DNA of 64,000 nucleotides, taken from positions 1 through 64,000 of the forward strand of contig CAYLZD010000015.1 of the NCBI GenBank assembly GCA_964388275.1, given 5' to 3'. Below, piece after piece: positions 10,033-18,978 of the stretch. This DNA is from JARYLZ01 sp964388275. GTDB taxonomy: Bacteria; Bacteroidota; Ignavibacteria; SZUA-365. Both the position numbers and the translations under genes were made by a program. The notes under the pieces were generated by a model, which worked only from the letters and a program-made list of their open reading frames with translations, did no database searches and was not told the DNA's origin. How positions within the stretch are numbered: the stretch's first letter is position 1; each line of letters starts with the position of its first letter.

Positions 10033-12702
10033 TCATCCCACGACCTCCGGTTCAATGGCTTCCTCATTCTCATCAGTCGAATGGGAGACGTTCACGCGAA
10101 ACGTCAGCCCGTTCTGATCCGCGTCGATGGTGACGAGAGCTCCGGGCGGCAATTCTCCGGCGAGGATGCGCGATGAGATTGCATTCGCCAGTTCGCGCGT
10201 CATCAGTCGCTTGAGCGGACGGGCTCCGAAAACCGGGTCATAACCCTTCGCAGCCAGGTAGTCTTTGGCTTGGAGCGTGATATCGGCGTCCAGACCTTGC
10301 CGCCGCAGCGCCGCCCGGATTACCCGCTCGAATTGGATTTCTACAATGCGGTGCAGGTGCCCTTTCGATAGCGGATGGAATACGAGCGCTTCATCGATAC
10401 GGTTCAGGAATTCCGGGCGCAACTGCTTCTGCAGCAGGCGCAGTATGTCATCCCGAGTCTCCCTGTAAATCCGCTCGTGATTTCCCTCGTCCATCAGCCG
10501 GAAACGCTCCATAATGAGATCCGCCCCCAGGTTCGAAGTCATTATGATAATGCAGTTTCTGAAATTCACCGGATGTCCCTTGCCGTCGGTGAGCCGGCCG
10601 TCGTCCAGCACCTGAAGCAGAACATTGAAGACTTCCGGATGGGCCTTTTCTATTTCATCCAGTAGAACCACGCTATATGGGCGTCTGCGCACCGCTTCAG
10701 TAAGCTGACCTCCCTCCTCGTAACCGACATAACCCGGAGGCGCTCCGATCAGACGCGATACGTTGAACTGTTCCATGTACTCCGACATGTCGATGCGCAC
10801 GATCGCCTGCTCGTCATCGAAGAGGAATTCCGCCAGCGCGCGCGCCAGCTCCGTTTTGCCGACTCCCGTCGGACCGAGGAAGATAAATGATCCGATCGGC
10901 CGCCTCTCGTCGCTCATCCCGGCACGTGAACGCAGCACCGCCTCCGAAACCGCGGCGACGGCTTCGTCCTGCCCGATGACTCGTTCCCGGAGCCGTTCCG
11001 GCATGCGCAGTATCTTCTCCCGCTCGCTCTCCATCATCCGCGACACCGGAATTCCGGTCCAGCGTGCCACGACCTCCGCGATATCGCTTTCCCCGACCTC
11101 CTCTTTCAGGAGAGCGCCGCTCTCGTGCAAATCGGCGAGCCGCCTGTTTCCTTCCCGCAGCATATTTTCCAGTTCCGGCAGGCGACCGTATCTCAGCTCC
11201 GCTGCTCGGTTGAAATCGCCGGAGCGCTCGGCTTTCTCGGCCTCGATCCTCGCTGTTTCCACCGCTACCTTTATTCCTCGGATATCCGCGATCATGGATT
11301 TTTCGTTTTCCCAGCGTATTCTCAGCTCGGCATATGCACGCTTGAGTTCCGCCAGTTCGACGGCGATCTTCAGACCGCGTTCCTGCGAGGAACTGTCGCT
11401 CTCCTTGCCGAGAGCCACGGACTCGATCTCAAGTTGCTTGATTCGCCTGTCGATTTCGTCCATTTCCTCGGGCAACGAGTCGATTTCAGTGCGCAGCTTC
11501 GCCGCGGCTTCATCCATGAGGTCTATTGCCTTGTCCGGAAGGAAGCGGTCGGCGATGTAGCGATGCGAGAGCGTGGTTGCCGCGACTATCGCGTTGTCGG
11601 CGATTCTCACTCCGTGATGGAGTTCGTATTTTTCTTTCAGACCCCTGAGTATGGAAATCGTGTCCTCGACGGAAGGTTCGCCGATGAGCACCGGTTGAAA
11701 GCGGCGCTCCAAGGCTTTGTCCTTTTCGATGTATTTGCGGTATTCGTCGACCGTCGTCGCGCCGATCATGCGCAGTTCTCCTCGCGCGAGCATGGGCTTC
11801 AGCATGTTTCCTGCGTCGACCGCGCCTTCCGCGGCCCCGGCGCCGACAACGGTGTGCAGCTCGTCGATGAACAGTATGATGCGGCCCTCGGATTCCGCGA
11901 TTTCCTTGAGTACGGCCTTGAGCCGTTCCTCGAATTCGCCCCGGAATTTCGCGCCTGCAATCAGAGCGCCCATGTCGAGCTGATAAACCGATTTTTCTTT
12001 CAGACCGTCAGGTACATCGCCCGACGCGATACGAATGGCGATGCCTTCGACCAGCGCGGTCTTCCCGACTCCCGGATCGCCGATCAGCACCGGATTGTTT
12101 TTCGTCCTTCGTGACAGCACCTGAATGCATCGGCGGATTTCCTCGTCGCGGCCGATCACCGGATCGAGTTTGCCGGAACGGGCGTAATCGGTGAGGTCGC
12201 GCCCGAAGCGCTGCAGCGCCTTGTATTTCCCTTCAGGTGTCCGGTCCATGACTCTTTGGGATCCGCGCACATTGCGCAAGGCCTTGAGGGCGCTGTCGCG
12301 GGTAAGCCCCTGCTCAGCCAGCAACCGCGCGGCGGCGCTGTCGCGAAGACTCGTTATTCCGAGCAGCAGGTGCTCCGTGCTGATGAACTCGTCGCGGAAG
12401 GCCTTCATGTCCTGCTCCGCGTTCCGGACGACCTGCTCGGTCACGGGCGCCATATATGCGCGGCCGCGATCCCCGCCGTATACCGCGGGCAATGAGGATA
12501 ACGTCTGTTTGAGGCGGTCGATGACGGTGTCCGCATCGCCTCCTGCTTCTTTCAGCACTGAGGCCGGCACGCCCTCCGGATCTTCCATGAGCGCCAGAAG
12601 CAGATGCTCTGGTTCTATCTGTTGATGGCTTCGTGTGACCGCATGATTCTGCGCCGCGACGATTGCCTCCTGTGCCTTTTCAGTAAACTTGTCCATTGTC
12701 AT
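10033..12702 (-). CDS. clpB: ATP-dependent disaggregase ClpB
   Basis: 889 residues, slightly longer than E. coli ClpB (857). The order is Clp N-domain with two repeats (residues about 1-145), AAA+ NBD1 with Walker A 'GDPGVGKT' and Walker B 'IILFIDELH', a long coiled-coil M-domain (about 405-530), and NBD2 with 'GPTGVGKTE' and 'VVLLDEIEKAHPEV', ending in a D2-small domain. The M-domain and the absence of a ClpP-binding IGF loop fit ClpB rather than ClpA or ClpC. It resolubilises protein aggregates with DnaK/DnaJ. An alternative start at the second ATG (12696) gives the usual MDKFTEKAQ N-terminus. It follows the dnaJ-like gene by 64 bases on the same strand, and both face away from hsp20, forming a heat-shock island. 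Confidence 0.97.
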   Translation of the reverse strand: MTMDKFTEKAQEAIVAAQNHAVTRSHQQIEPEHLLLALMEDPEGVPASVLKEAGGDADTVIDRLKQTLSSLPAVYGGDRGRAYMAPVTEQVVRNAEQDMKAFRDEFISTEHLLLGITSLRDSAAARLLAEQGLTRDSALKALRNVRGSQRVMDRTPEGKYKALQRFGRDLTDYARSGKLDPVIGRDEEIRRCIQVLSRRTKNNPVLIGDPGVGKTALVEGIAIRIASGDVPDGLKEKSVYQLDMGALIAGAKFRGEFEERLKAVLKEIAESEGRIILFIDELHTVVGAGAAEGAVDAGNMLKPMLARGELRMIGATTVDEYRKYIEKDKALERRFQPVLIGEPSVEDTISILRGLKEKYELHHGVRIADNAIVAATTLSHRYIADRFLPDKAIDLMDEAAAKLRTEIDSLPEEMDEIDRRIKQLEIESVALGKESDSSSQERGLKIAVELAELKRAYAELRIRWENEKSMIADIRGIKVAVETARIEAEKAERSGDFNRAAELRYGRLPELENMLREGNRRLADLHESGALLKEEVGESDIAEVVARWTGIPVSRMMESEREKILRMPERLRERVIGQDEAVAAVSEAVLRSRAGMSDERRPIGSFIFLGPTGVGKTELARALAEFLFDDEQAIVRIDMSEYMEQFNVSRLIGAPPGYVGYEEGGQLTEAVRRRPYSVVLLDEIEKAHPEVFNVLLQVLDDGRLTDGKGHPVNFRNCIIIMTSNLGADLIMERFRLMDEGNHERIYRETRDDILRLLQKQLRPEFLNRIDEALVFHPLSKGHLHRIVEIQFERVIRAALRRQGLDADITLQAKDYLAAKGYDPVFGARPLKRLMTRELANAISSRILAGELPPGALVTIDADQNGLTFRVNVSHSTDENEEAIEPEVVG

Positions 12703-12766
12703 GCCGTATTGTCCATTCTCGGTTGCGTATACTTTCCGAAAGCCGGTTTGATCGGCGGTCTCGCTT

Positions 12767-13543
12767 TCAGTATCTCATTCCAGTCTTCAGCGCCAATTGC
12801 CTGACAAGTTCCTCTTGATCCGGATCCAATTTCTCAGGCAAAGTCAGGTGTGTCCGGATATAAAGGTCGCCGGTCGACGCTTCTTCGAAACCCATTCCGC
12901 GTATGCGCAGGACAGCCCCCGGTTGTGTTCCGGCCGGTATCCTGACGTGCACGTTCCTGCCGGAGGGTGTTCGCACTCGAATCTTGGAGCCGAGCAGCGC
13001 CTGAGCGAGGTTGATATTGACGTCCACATAAGCGTCCGCCCCTTTGCGTTTGAAAAATGGATCTGCCGTCGGGTGCGGTTCGGCAGGAACTTCCGTCTCG
13101 GGTGCGAAACGGTATTCGTAAGATTGCTTCCGGGATCTAGCGGCCGGCCGTTTACTCGACTTTTCCCTTCCAAACAGCGAAGAGAAGAGGTCGTCAAGAT
13201 TCGAAACACCAAAACCCCAAGTGAATTCATCCGGATCTTGCCGGGATCGGTAATCCCCGCCGAAACGGCGCATGAATTCCTCGTAGGACATGCCTTCATT
13301 TCCGCCGCCGGTTGTGGAATAATGCCTGAGTTCGTCATAGCGTTTCCTTTTATCAGGATCGCCGACTACTTCATATGCCTCTGATACTTCCTTGAATTTT
13401 GCTTCGGCATCTTTCTTTCCGGGATTCCTGTCCGGGTGAAACTGCTTTGCCAGCGACCGGTATGCCGACTTGATCTCATCTGGTGTGGCGTGCTCGCTAA
13501 CTCCGAGTATTTCGTAATAATTCTTATGCTTCATTTCCGACAT
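12767..13543 (-). CDS. DnaJ-family co-chaperone without zinc finger (CbpA/type II-like)
   Basis: 258 residues from the ATG at 13543; ATG 13534 is also possible and a TTG at 13561 less so. Residues 1-70 form a J-domain with the essential 'HPD' loop. A short Gly/Phe-poor linker and a basic stretch ('KSSKRPAARSRK') follow, then a C-terminal peptide-binding domain ('DVNINLAQALLGSKIRVRTPSG', 'VRIPAGTQPGAVLRIRGMGF', 'GDLYIRTHLTLPEKL'). There is no CxxCxGxG zinc region, which separates it from DnaJ proper. Only one clear CTD-like unit is complete, so it is shorter than CbpA (about 305). It presumably recruits DnaK to ClpB, encoded 64 bases downstream in the same operon. Confidence 0.9.
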   Translation of the reverse strand: MSEMKHKNYYEILGVSEHATPDEIKSAYRSLAKQFHPDRNPGKKDAEAKFKEVSEAYEVVGDPDKRKRYDELRHYSTTGGGNEGMSYEEFMRRFGGDYRSRQDPDEFTWGFGVSNLDDLFSSLFGREKSSKRPAARSRKQSYEYRFAPETEVPAEPHPTADPFFKRKGADAYVDVNINLAQALLGSKIRVRTPSGRNVHVRIPAGTQPGAVLRIRGMGFEEASTGDLYIRTHLTLPEKLDPDQEELVRQLALKTGMRY

Positions 13544-13636
13544 ACCTTGCAATAGAATCAACTACTGCAAATTATGTCAATCACAATTAACGTACCAGCA
13601 CAAAATGACTGATTCCTTTCGGGGATACCGACAAAT

Positions 13637-13720
13637 TGACAGAAGTCTGACAAGGAAGGATGAAATGTGTGTGACATTATGGCCGCCATACCTGACAATA
13701 TGGCGGTATGTTTCATGAAA
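13637..13720. promoter_or_regulatory. Candidate operator region between dnaJ-like and hsp20: inverted repeat plus TGACA repeats
   Basis: A perfect 8-bp inverted repeat, CCGCCATA (13683-13690) and TATGGCGG (13699-13706), is separated by 8 bases. Close by are four same-strand copies of TGACA at 13637, 13648, 13672 and 13693, and the 10-bp palindrome TTTCATGAAA at 13711-13720. The region sits between two divergent stress genes. It matches neither CIRCE (HrcA) nor HAIR (HspR). A regulatory role is inference from symmetry and location only. Confidence 0.4.
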
Positions 13721-13740
13721 TTGTGGAAAATGGTGAAGTA

Positions 13741-13769
13741 TTGAATTGGCATGCTTTGTGAGGTAATAT
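13741..13769 (+). promoter_or_regulatory. Probable sigma-70-like promoter of hsp20
   Basis: TTGAAT (13741-13746) and TAATAT (13764-13769) are separated by exactly 17 bases and lie 51 bases before the hsp20 start. The fit to a general housekeeping promoter is good. Class Bacteroidia promoters (TTG with TANNTTTG) do not look like this, so it also has some taxonomic value. Confidence 0.55.
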
Positions 13770-13819
13770 GCTCTGACTAAACGAAACACACACAACAAAC
13801 CAGTCAGGAGGATATAACA

Positions 13820-14260
13820 ATGACACTAACACGCTGGAACCCAGTCAACGACATCTTTAACATGCAGCGCGAGATGAATCGTCTTTTCAACTCTGCCGTC
13901 AACCGTCCCCGGAAGGACGAGGATTACGAATCGGCGGTGTGGACCCCGATGGTGGATATTTCGGAGGATGCCGATCAGTACTCCCTGCATTTCGATATTC
14001 CCGGTATCGACAAGAAGGACGTCAAAATGAATTTCGCCGATAATACGCTGACTATCAGCGGTGAGCGCAAAGAAACCGGCGAGCAAAAGGACGTGACCTG
14101 CCATCGGATCGAGCGCCTGTACGGCAAGTTTTATCGCAGTTTCACCTTCCCGTCGGCGGTCAACGCGGAAAAAATATCCGCATCCTACAAGGATGGCGTG
14201 CTTTTGGTCACCGTCCCGAAGGCAGAGGAAGTGAAACCCAAGCAGATTACCATAAGCTGA
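13820..14260 (+). CDS. Small heat-shock protein, Hsp20/alpha-crystallin family
   Basis: 146 residues. A short N-terminal arm ('NDIFNMQREMNRLF') precedes the alpha-crystallin domain (about residues 40-135), with 'PMVDISEDADQYSLHFDIPGI', 'NTLTISGERK', 'YGKFYRSFTFPS' and the conserved 'YKDGVLLVTVPK' strand (A-x-x-x-G-V-L is represented as S-Y-K-D-G-V-L). The C-terminal 'KQITIS' supplies the I-x-I tail motif that docks into neighbouring subunits. It acts as an ATP-independent holdase in the cytoplasm. The start is fixed by a strong AGGAGG 8 bases upstream. A promoter (13741-13769) and an intrinsic terminator (14301-14328) flank it, so it is probably monocistronic. Confidence 0.97.
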   Translation: MTLTRWNPVNDIFNMQREMNRLFNSAVNRPRKDEDYESAVWTPMVDISEDADQYSLHFDIPGIDKKDVKMNFADNTLTISGERKETGEQKDVTCHRIERLYGKFYRSFTFPSAVNAEKISASYKDGVLLVTVPKAEEVKPKQITIS

Positions 14261-14300
14261 CGATCTTCCATACGCGGGAAATCCGCGACCCACCTCAATA

Positions 14301-14328
14301 AGCCCGCTTCGGCGGGCTTTCCTCTTTT
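14301..14328 (+). terminator. Intrinsic terminator of hsp20
   Basis: Stem AGCCCGC / GCGGGCT closed by a TTCG tetraloop and followed by a T-rich tract (TTCCTCTTTT). It lies 40 bases after the hsp20 stop. Confidence 0.9.
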
Positions 14329-14400
14329 ACGGATTGGTGTATGGTTCCGAACACCCCGGTTCCGTTTTCAGGAATGCCCTGTTTCACCGATATTGCCATA

Positions 14401-15315
14401 ATGTTGAGAGACGGTCGAATGCGTTTCCGGCGACATCAGAAAGCGCCTGCGCTCCTGAAACTCCTTGTTGTCACCTTTCTTACGGGATACGGAGCAGAAG
14501 CTCAGAATCCGGATGCCGACCCGCATGTCGTGAAAGATTCATCGAACTTTAGCGGAAATTCGATTTTCGCTGTTGCCGCACGAGATTTGCTCGCGTCTGT
14601 CAACGACGTCGCGCGCATGTTTTCGTCCCCCTTCCGAATAGAAGAAACTGATCTGGCCTGGTTGCCGGCCGGCATCGGCGGAGCGGCCGTGGTGTACCCG
14701 GGTGACGATGGACTAAGCTATGCGGCGTCGCGGAGTTTCCCGAACACGGAAACTTTCCTGCTGAATGCAGGCGAGAAATACGGCTCGCTGTGGGGAGGCG
14801 CGGGCATAGCGGGAGGATTCTACGCCGTGGGTCTGCTTGCCGGGGATCAGTGGACTCGCGAGACCGGCAGGCAGTTGTTCGTTTCGCTGGCGGTTGCAGG
14901 CGTCGTCACATCAGTCCTGAAATCGCTGGCCGGCCGCAGCCGGCCGTATTTGGATGAGGGTCCGCGGATGTTCCGTGCTCTGCGCTTCGATGCAGGACAC
15001 ACGGCATTCCCTTCGGGCCACACAACCGTGGCATTCGCCGTATCCACCGTCCTGTCGCGGAGAATCGGCAATCCCTTCGCCGCCGCCGGCTTGTATTTGC
15101 TCGCTGGCGCGACCGGGATTCAGCGCATGGCCTCTGACAATCATTGGGCGTCTGATGTTCTGATCGGCGCCGTGATAGGCTATGCGGCCGGCGTTGCCGT
15201 CTCAGGGACGACAGGGGAGACGGCGGCAGAATCCATGGATTTCGGGATTCGCCTGCTGACAACTCCTGACGGCGACTGGACGCCTGCTCTGTCGGGTCGA
15301 GTTCGTCTGCCCTGA
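14401..15315 (+). CDS. PAP2-family phosphatase, exported or membrane-associated
   Basis: 304 residues from ATG 14401. The frame opens at 14341, and ATG 14419 is also attractive because it gives a cleaner signal peptide (MRFRRHQKAPALLKLLVVTFL). The C-terminal half carries the three PAP2 active-site motifs in order: 'KSLAGRSRP' (K-x6-R-P), 'PSGHTT' (P-S-G-H) and 'SDNHWASD' (S-R-x5-H-x3-D type). These enzymes dephosphorylate lipid phosphates such as phosphatidate or undecaprenyl diphosphate. The roughly 130-residue N-terminal extension before the catalytic domain resembles that of Bacteroidota PAP2 proteins. It is convergent with the hydrolase gene, with only 7 bases between the stops. Confidence 0.88.
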   Translation: MLRDGRMRFRRHQKAPALLKLLVVTFLTGYGAEAQNPDADPHVVKDSSNFSGNSIFAVAARDLLASVNDVARMFSSPFRIEETDLAWLPAGIGGAAVVYPGDDGLSYAASRSFPNTETFLLNAGEKYGSLWGGAGIAGGFYAVGLLAGDQWTRETGRQLFVSLAVAGVVTSVLKSLAGRSRPYLDEGPRMFRALRFDAGHTAFPSGHTTVAFAVSTVLSRRIGNPFAAAGLYLLAGATGIQRMASDNHWASDVLIGAVIGYAAGVAVSGTTGETAAESMDFGIRLLTTPDGDWTPALSGRVRLP

Positions 15316-15322
15316 AGCTCCG

Positions 15323-17161
15323 TCAACGCACGACCATGAAGGAACGTCCGCTTTTACCCTCTGTTCCGACCAGAACCGCATGATACAAGCCAGGCGGCAG
15401 CGCGGATACATCCAGAGAGGCGGAACCGTGTCCTGCCGCGTTCAGGTCGACGGGAACCACGATTCTTCTGCCGAGATTGTCGAAGACTTCGAGCCGTATG
15501 TTTTCGCGTCCCGAAACCAGACTGAAATACACCAGCTTCGAGCCTGAAGGCGATCCTGCTCCGGCGGGATTCGGCCACACTTCTTTAAGGAGCAAATTTT
15601 CGGCGGCAGGAGGGAAGCCTGCATGGACGGGCGCGTCATCAAGCGTGTAAATGGTGAAGCCGGACGGCTGTTGAGCGCTCCAGAAAAGCGTATTGACGGA
15701 TGCGACCGCGGGACCCAGCACGAAGTTGCCGAACACATTGTCCAGATTGGGAAGCAAGGGGATCCCCGAATGCAGCCGCGCTTCGATGCAATGACCGGAA
15801 GGAACAGTGTAGAGTATGGGATTGAGGTCGAATGTCAACCCCTCCTGCCCCTGGCTGTTCTTATCCACCTGATAATGTCCGCGTGTAATCGGTTTGACCG
15901 AACCGGAGACCGGATCCGCGTCCCAAAGCTGCAGTTCCATCTGGTATTGTCTGCCTGTGCCGTCGCAGTATAGCAGCGCCCTCCCAGGCACGCCGGCAAT
16001 GGTCACGGCCTCTGTAAGCGGCGGGGTGCGCCAGGCAACAGGTGTCGATCCGAGCAGGTTTACATAATTAATGGTTCGCTGGCCGCCTGTCATCGGCAGA
16101 GACTGTGACAGTTCCGCTTCGCCGAAGTGCCAGGTTGCGGCCGACAATCGCCCGGGAAGAGTCGCAGGTGCACGCAGCCAGTAGGACGAATCCCGCAAGC
16201 CCAGCACCAGGATGCTGTTGTCGGCAGCGTCGAACATGACGACCGCACTGTCAGGCGATGCGATATCCATGTGATCGGGATTGTCCTTGAGCCAGTATTC
16301 GAACCACTTCTCCTGCACGGCGTCGCAGTAATTCCGCAGTTCCGGGACAGAAGGCAGCGAGTGGCCCCCCGGATAAAGTATGATCCGCCGCGCTGTTCTT
16401 TCCGGCATGCCCGCGATTTGCCGCAAAGCGGCGCCGGGATTGAAGAAGCCGTCGTGATAGCTGACCTGAACCAGTGTCGGCACGGTCACGGATTGTTCTA
16501 ACGGCTTCGTGGTATAGAGGTCGAGTATGCTTCGAACGTAGGAATAGTCGCCTGTTTGCATCGCGCGCGTGACCGAGTCCTTGAGCCCCGGTGTGAATCG
16601 CACATTTGCCGTGGATATAGCCGCATAAAAAGTCCAGTTCATCGCATCGTTTTCCAGCCAATTCTCCTCGAAACGGCCGTTTGCAATGATGGACACTACA
16701 GTCCGCACACCGAGATCATGCGCCGCCGCCGCCCACGCGTGTATGCCTCCTTGAGAACCGCCTGCCACGGCTACGCGTTCCGGATTGACGCCGGGGAGGG
16801 CTTTTGTGAACTCGATGCAAGAGCGCAGGTCGCCTATCAGTCTCTCGGAAGTGAAGAAGTCGAATTCTCCCCCCGAGGCTCCCTGACCGCGTACGCTGTA
16901 CGACGTTGTGACGCAACCGCGGCGAGCATAGGTCTGAGCAGCGGACAGATTGTGATTTTTATTGCCGGCGAAACCGTGGACGAAAAGGATGGCTGGATAA
17001 CCGCCCGGAGGAATCGGCGTCGTGGGTCGGCAATAAAATGCATCCAAGCTGATTCCATCGCTCATGAGAAGCGTCGTGTCGACAACTGTCTGCCCATCGG
17101 CGGCGGAATACATGCACATTAACAGTGCAGATAATTGGATGAAACGCATTCGTGGAATCAT
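15323..17161 (-). CDS. CocE/NonD-type serine hydrolase (S15-like) with T9SS sorting domain
   Basis: 612 residues from ATG 17161; GTG 17170 and ATG 17149 are alternatives. After a signal peptide comes an alpha/beta-hydrolase core of the X-Pro dipeptidyl-peptidase/CocE class: 'ILFVHGFAGNK', 'SVRGQGASGGEFD', the nucleophile elbow 'GGSQGG' near residue 150, and a late 'YPGGHS' histidine. A jelly-roll region follows ('ARLHSGIPLLPNLDN'), as in S15 proteins. The last 80 residues ('VWPNPAGAGS', 'FDNLGRRI', 'LPPGLYHAVLVG') form a T9SS type A sorting domain, predicting export across the outer membrane. The substrate is probably a peptide or ester, not determinable here. Confidence 0.88.
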   Translation of the reverse strand: MIPRMRFIQLSALLMCMYSAADGQTVVDTTLLMSDGISLDAFYCRPTTPIPPGGYPAILFVHGFAGNKNHNLSAAQTYARRGCVTTSYSVRGQGASGGEFDFFTSERLIGDLRSCIEFTKALPGVNPERVAVAGGSQGGIHAWAAAAHDLGVRTVVSIIANGRFEENWLENDAMNWTFYAAISTANVRFTPGLKDSVTRAMQTGDYSYVRSILDLYTTKPLEQSVTVPTLVQVSYHDGFFNPGAALRQIAGMPERTARRIILYPGGHSLPSVPELRNYCDAVQEKWFEYWLKDNPDHMDIASPDSAVVMFDAADNSILVLGLRDSSYWLRAPATLPGRLSAATWHFGEAELSQSLPMTGGQRTINYVNLLGSTPVAWRTPPLTEAVTIAGVPGRALLYCDGTGRQYQMELQLWDADPVSGSVKPITRGHYQVDKNSQGQEGLTFDLNPILYTVPSGHCIEARLHSGIPLLPNLDNVFGNFVLGPAVASVNTLFWSAQQPSGFTIYTLDDAPVHAGFPPAAENLLLKEVWPNPAGAGSPSGSKLVYFSLVSGRENIRLEVFDNLGRRIVVPVDLNAAGHGSASLDVSALPPGLYHAVLVGTEGKSGRSFMVVR

Positions 17162-17400
17162 GTGCAACACTCCGAAATGAAACTGTGATCAAATCTACAA
17201 TCCCAAAAAGCCAAAACAAATGTTGCCAGTGATATTTTCTTTTATTCACGAATCCTGTTATTCTCGTATGCATCATACGTTGGACGCCGTATGGAGCAGG
17301 CGGGCGTCTTCGGTTGAGACAAAAGTATCATTCGCTCATCCGCGGCCGGAGAGCGATCCAGCACCAAACGCGGGGATACGCTCCCCGGAAGAAAAAGCAC

Positions 17401-18978
17401 ATGAAAAAAATTATTGTTCTGCTGACCGCGCTGGCGCTCGTTGGCATAGTCGTGATCTCCGTGCTTGCGCCGCGCGAGACGTCGCCTTCCAAACTCGGCG
17501 TACTCCGCGAAAATCTGCGTAAAAAACCTCCACCGAAAGTCGACCACTCCAAATTTGCGCAGCTTCAGACCGGCTTCACCGTACCGGAAGATGTAACTCA
17601 GACATGCATCTCATGCCACAACCGCAGGCATCTTGAAGTGATGCAGTCAAATCATTGGAACTGGGTGCGCGGCGAGTACATTGAAGGCCGCGGCGTGGTG
17701 TACATCGGAAAGCATAATGCCATAAACAACTTCTGCATCGGTTCTCTCGGCAACGAAAAGAGCTGCGGAAAATGCCATATCGGTTTCGGAATGACCGATG
17801 AGGGATTCAGTTTCACGGATCCGAAAAATATCGATTGCCTGGTCTGCCACGACAACACGGAAACTTACGCCAAGGGCAAGGAAATGGGAGGCGCGCCGGA
17901 TCCGAACGTGAATCTCACTCAGGTGGCCCAAAGCGTCGGCCGGCCTAGACGAAGCAACTGCGGGGTCTGCCATTTCTTCAGCGGAGGCGGGAACAACGTC
18001 AAGCACGGGGATCTGGAAGAGGCCATGTTCGAACCCGATCGGAATCTCGATGTGCATATGGCCGTTGAAGGGATGAACCTTGCCTGCGTAGATTGCCATA
18101 TAACGGAGCAGCATACAATCTCGGGCAAGCTCTACTCGTTGTCGTCCATGAACCGCAACCGCGCGACCTGCGAGCATTGCCACGGCGAAACACCGCACGA
18201 GAGCGATGTGCTGAACGAGCATATGCTGAAGGTTGCCTGCCAGACCTGCCATATCCCGAGCTATGCCAGGAAAAGCGGCACCAAGCTTTCATGGGACTGG
18301 AGCAAGGCGGGCCGCCTGCGCGACGGCGAACCTTTCGAGGAAGCAGACGCCGAGGGGAACATCACTTACCTGTCCATCAAAGGCGCATTCACCTGGGGCA
18401 AGGACCTTCAACCCGAGTACAAATGGTTCAACGGCAGTGCGTCGCATTATCTGGCGGGCGACGTCATCGCGGACACGACGGTCCCGCTTGTTCTCAATCC
18501 TCTGCACGGCAGTTACACCGACCGGGATTCGAAGATAGTCCCGGTCAAGGTGCACAGGGGCGTACAGCCTTGGGATCCGGTGAACAGAATGATCATAATG
18601 CCCAAGCTCTACGGGGAAAAGAAGGGCGAGGGGGCTTATTGGGTGGACTTCGAATGGGTGCGCGCCGCTGAAGAGGGCATGCGTTTCGCCGGATTGCCGT
18701 TCAGCGGCCGTGTGGATTTCTTCAAGACTGAAATGAATTGGCCGGTAAACCATATGGTCGCTCCCAAAGAAGAGACCGTGCAATGCTCCGAATGCCACAA
18801 ACGAGAAAACGGGCGACTGGCGCAGTTGACGGACTTTTACATGCCGGGGCGCGATTACTCGCCCTTTGTCGAAGCGGCCGGCGGATTGTTTCTTATTCTG
18901 ACTTTGGCCGGCGTGGCGCTGCACGGCGGAGTCCGCATCGCGGCCTCGCGCCGCCGGACGAGAGGAGGCTCCAGATGA
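17401..18978 (+). CDS. Octaheme c-type cytochrome, tetrathionate reductase (OTR) family
   Basis: 525 residues from the ATG at 17401, preceded by GGAAG; an upstream in-frame ATG at 17314 lacks support. It has an N-terminal membrane anchor (residues 3-22) and eight CxxCH heme sites in order: CISCH (about 69), CGKCH, CLVCH, CGVCH, CVDCH, CEHCH, CQTCH and, after a 200-residue heme-free stretch, CSECH. A C-terminal transmembrane helix follows (about 490-515). This layout fits the octaheme tetrathionate reductase family known from Shewanella, which can act on tetrathionate, nitrite or hydroxylamine in vitro. The catalytic part would lie in the periplasm. Its stop overlaps the cytochrome b start (ATGA), so the two are translationally coupled and probably form one electron-transfer complex. 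Confidence 0.88.
   Translation: MKKIIVLLTALALVGIVVISVLAPRETSPSKLGVLRENLRKKPPPKVDHSKFAQLQTGFTVPEDVTQTCISCHNRRHLEVMQSNHWNWVRGEYIEGRGVVYIGKHNAINNFCIGSLGNEKSCGKCHIGFGMTDEGFSFTDPKNIDCLVCHDNTETYAKGKEMGGAPDPNVNLTQVAQSVGRPRRSNCGVCHFFSGGGNNVKHGDLEEAMFEPDRNLDVHMAVEGMNLACVDCHITEQHTISGKLYSLSSMNRNRATCEHCHGETPHESDVLNEHMLKVACQTCHIPSYARKSGTKLSWDWSKAGRLRDGEPFEEADAEGNITYLSIKGAFTWGKDLQPEYKWFNGSASHYLAGDVIADTTVPLVLNPLHGSYTDRDSKIVPVKVHRGVQPWDPVNRMIIMPKLYGEKKGEGAYWVDFEWVRAAEEGMRFAGLPFSGRVDFFKTEMNWPVNHMVAPKEETVQCSECHKRENGRLAQLTDFYMPGRDYSPFVEAAGGLFLILTLAGVALHGGVRIAASRRRTRGGSR

Noticed and set aside
13562..13819. CIRCE or HAIR heat-shock operator
   Set aside because: TTAGCACTC/GAGTGCTAA and CTTGAGT/ACTCAAG are both absent.
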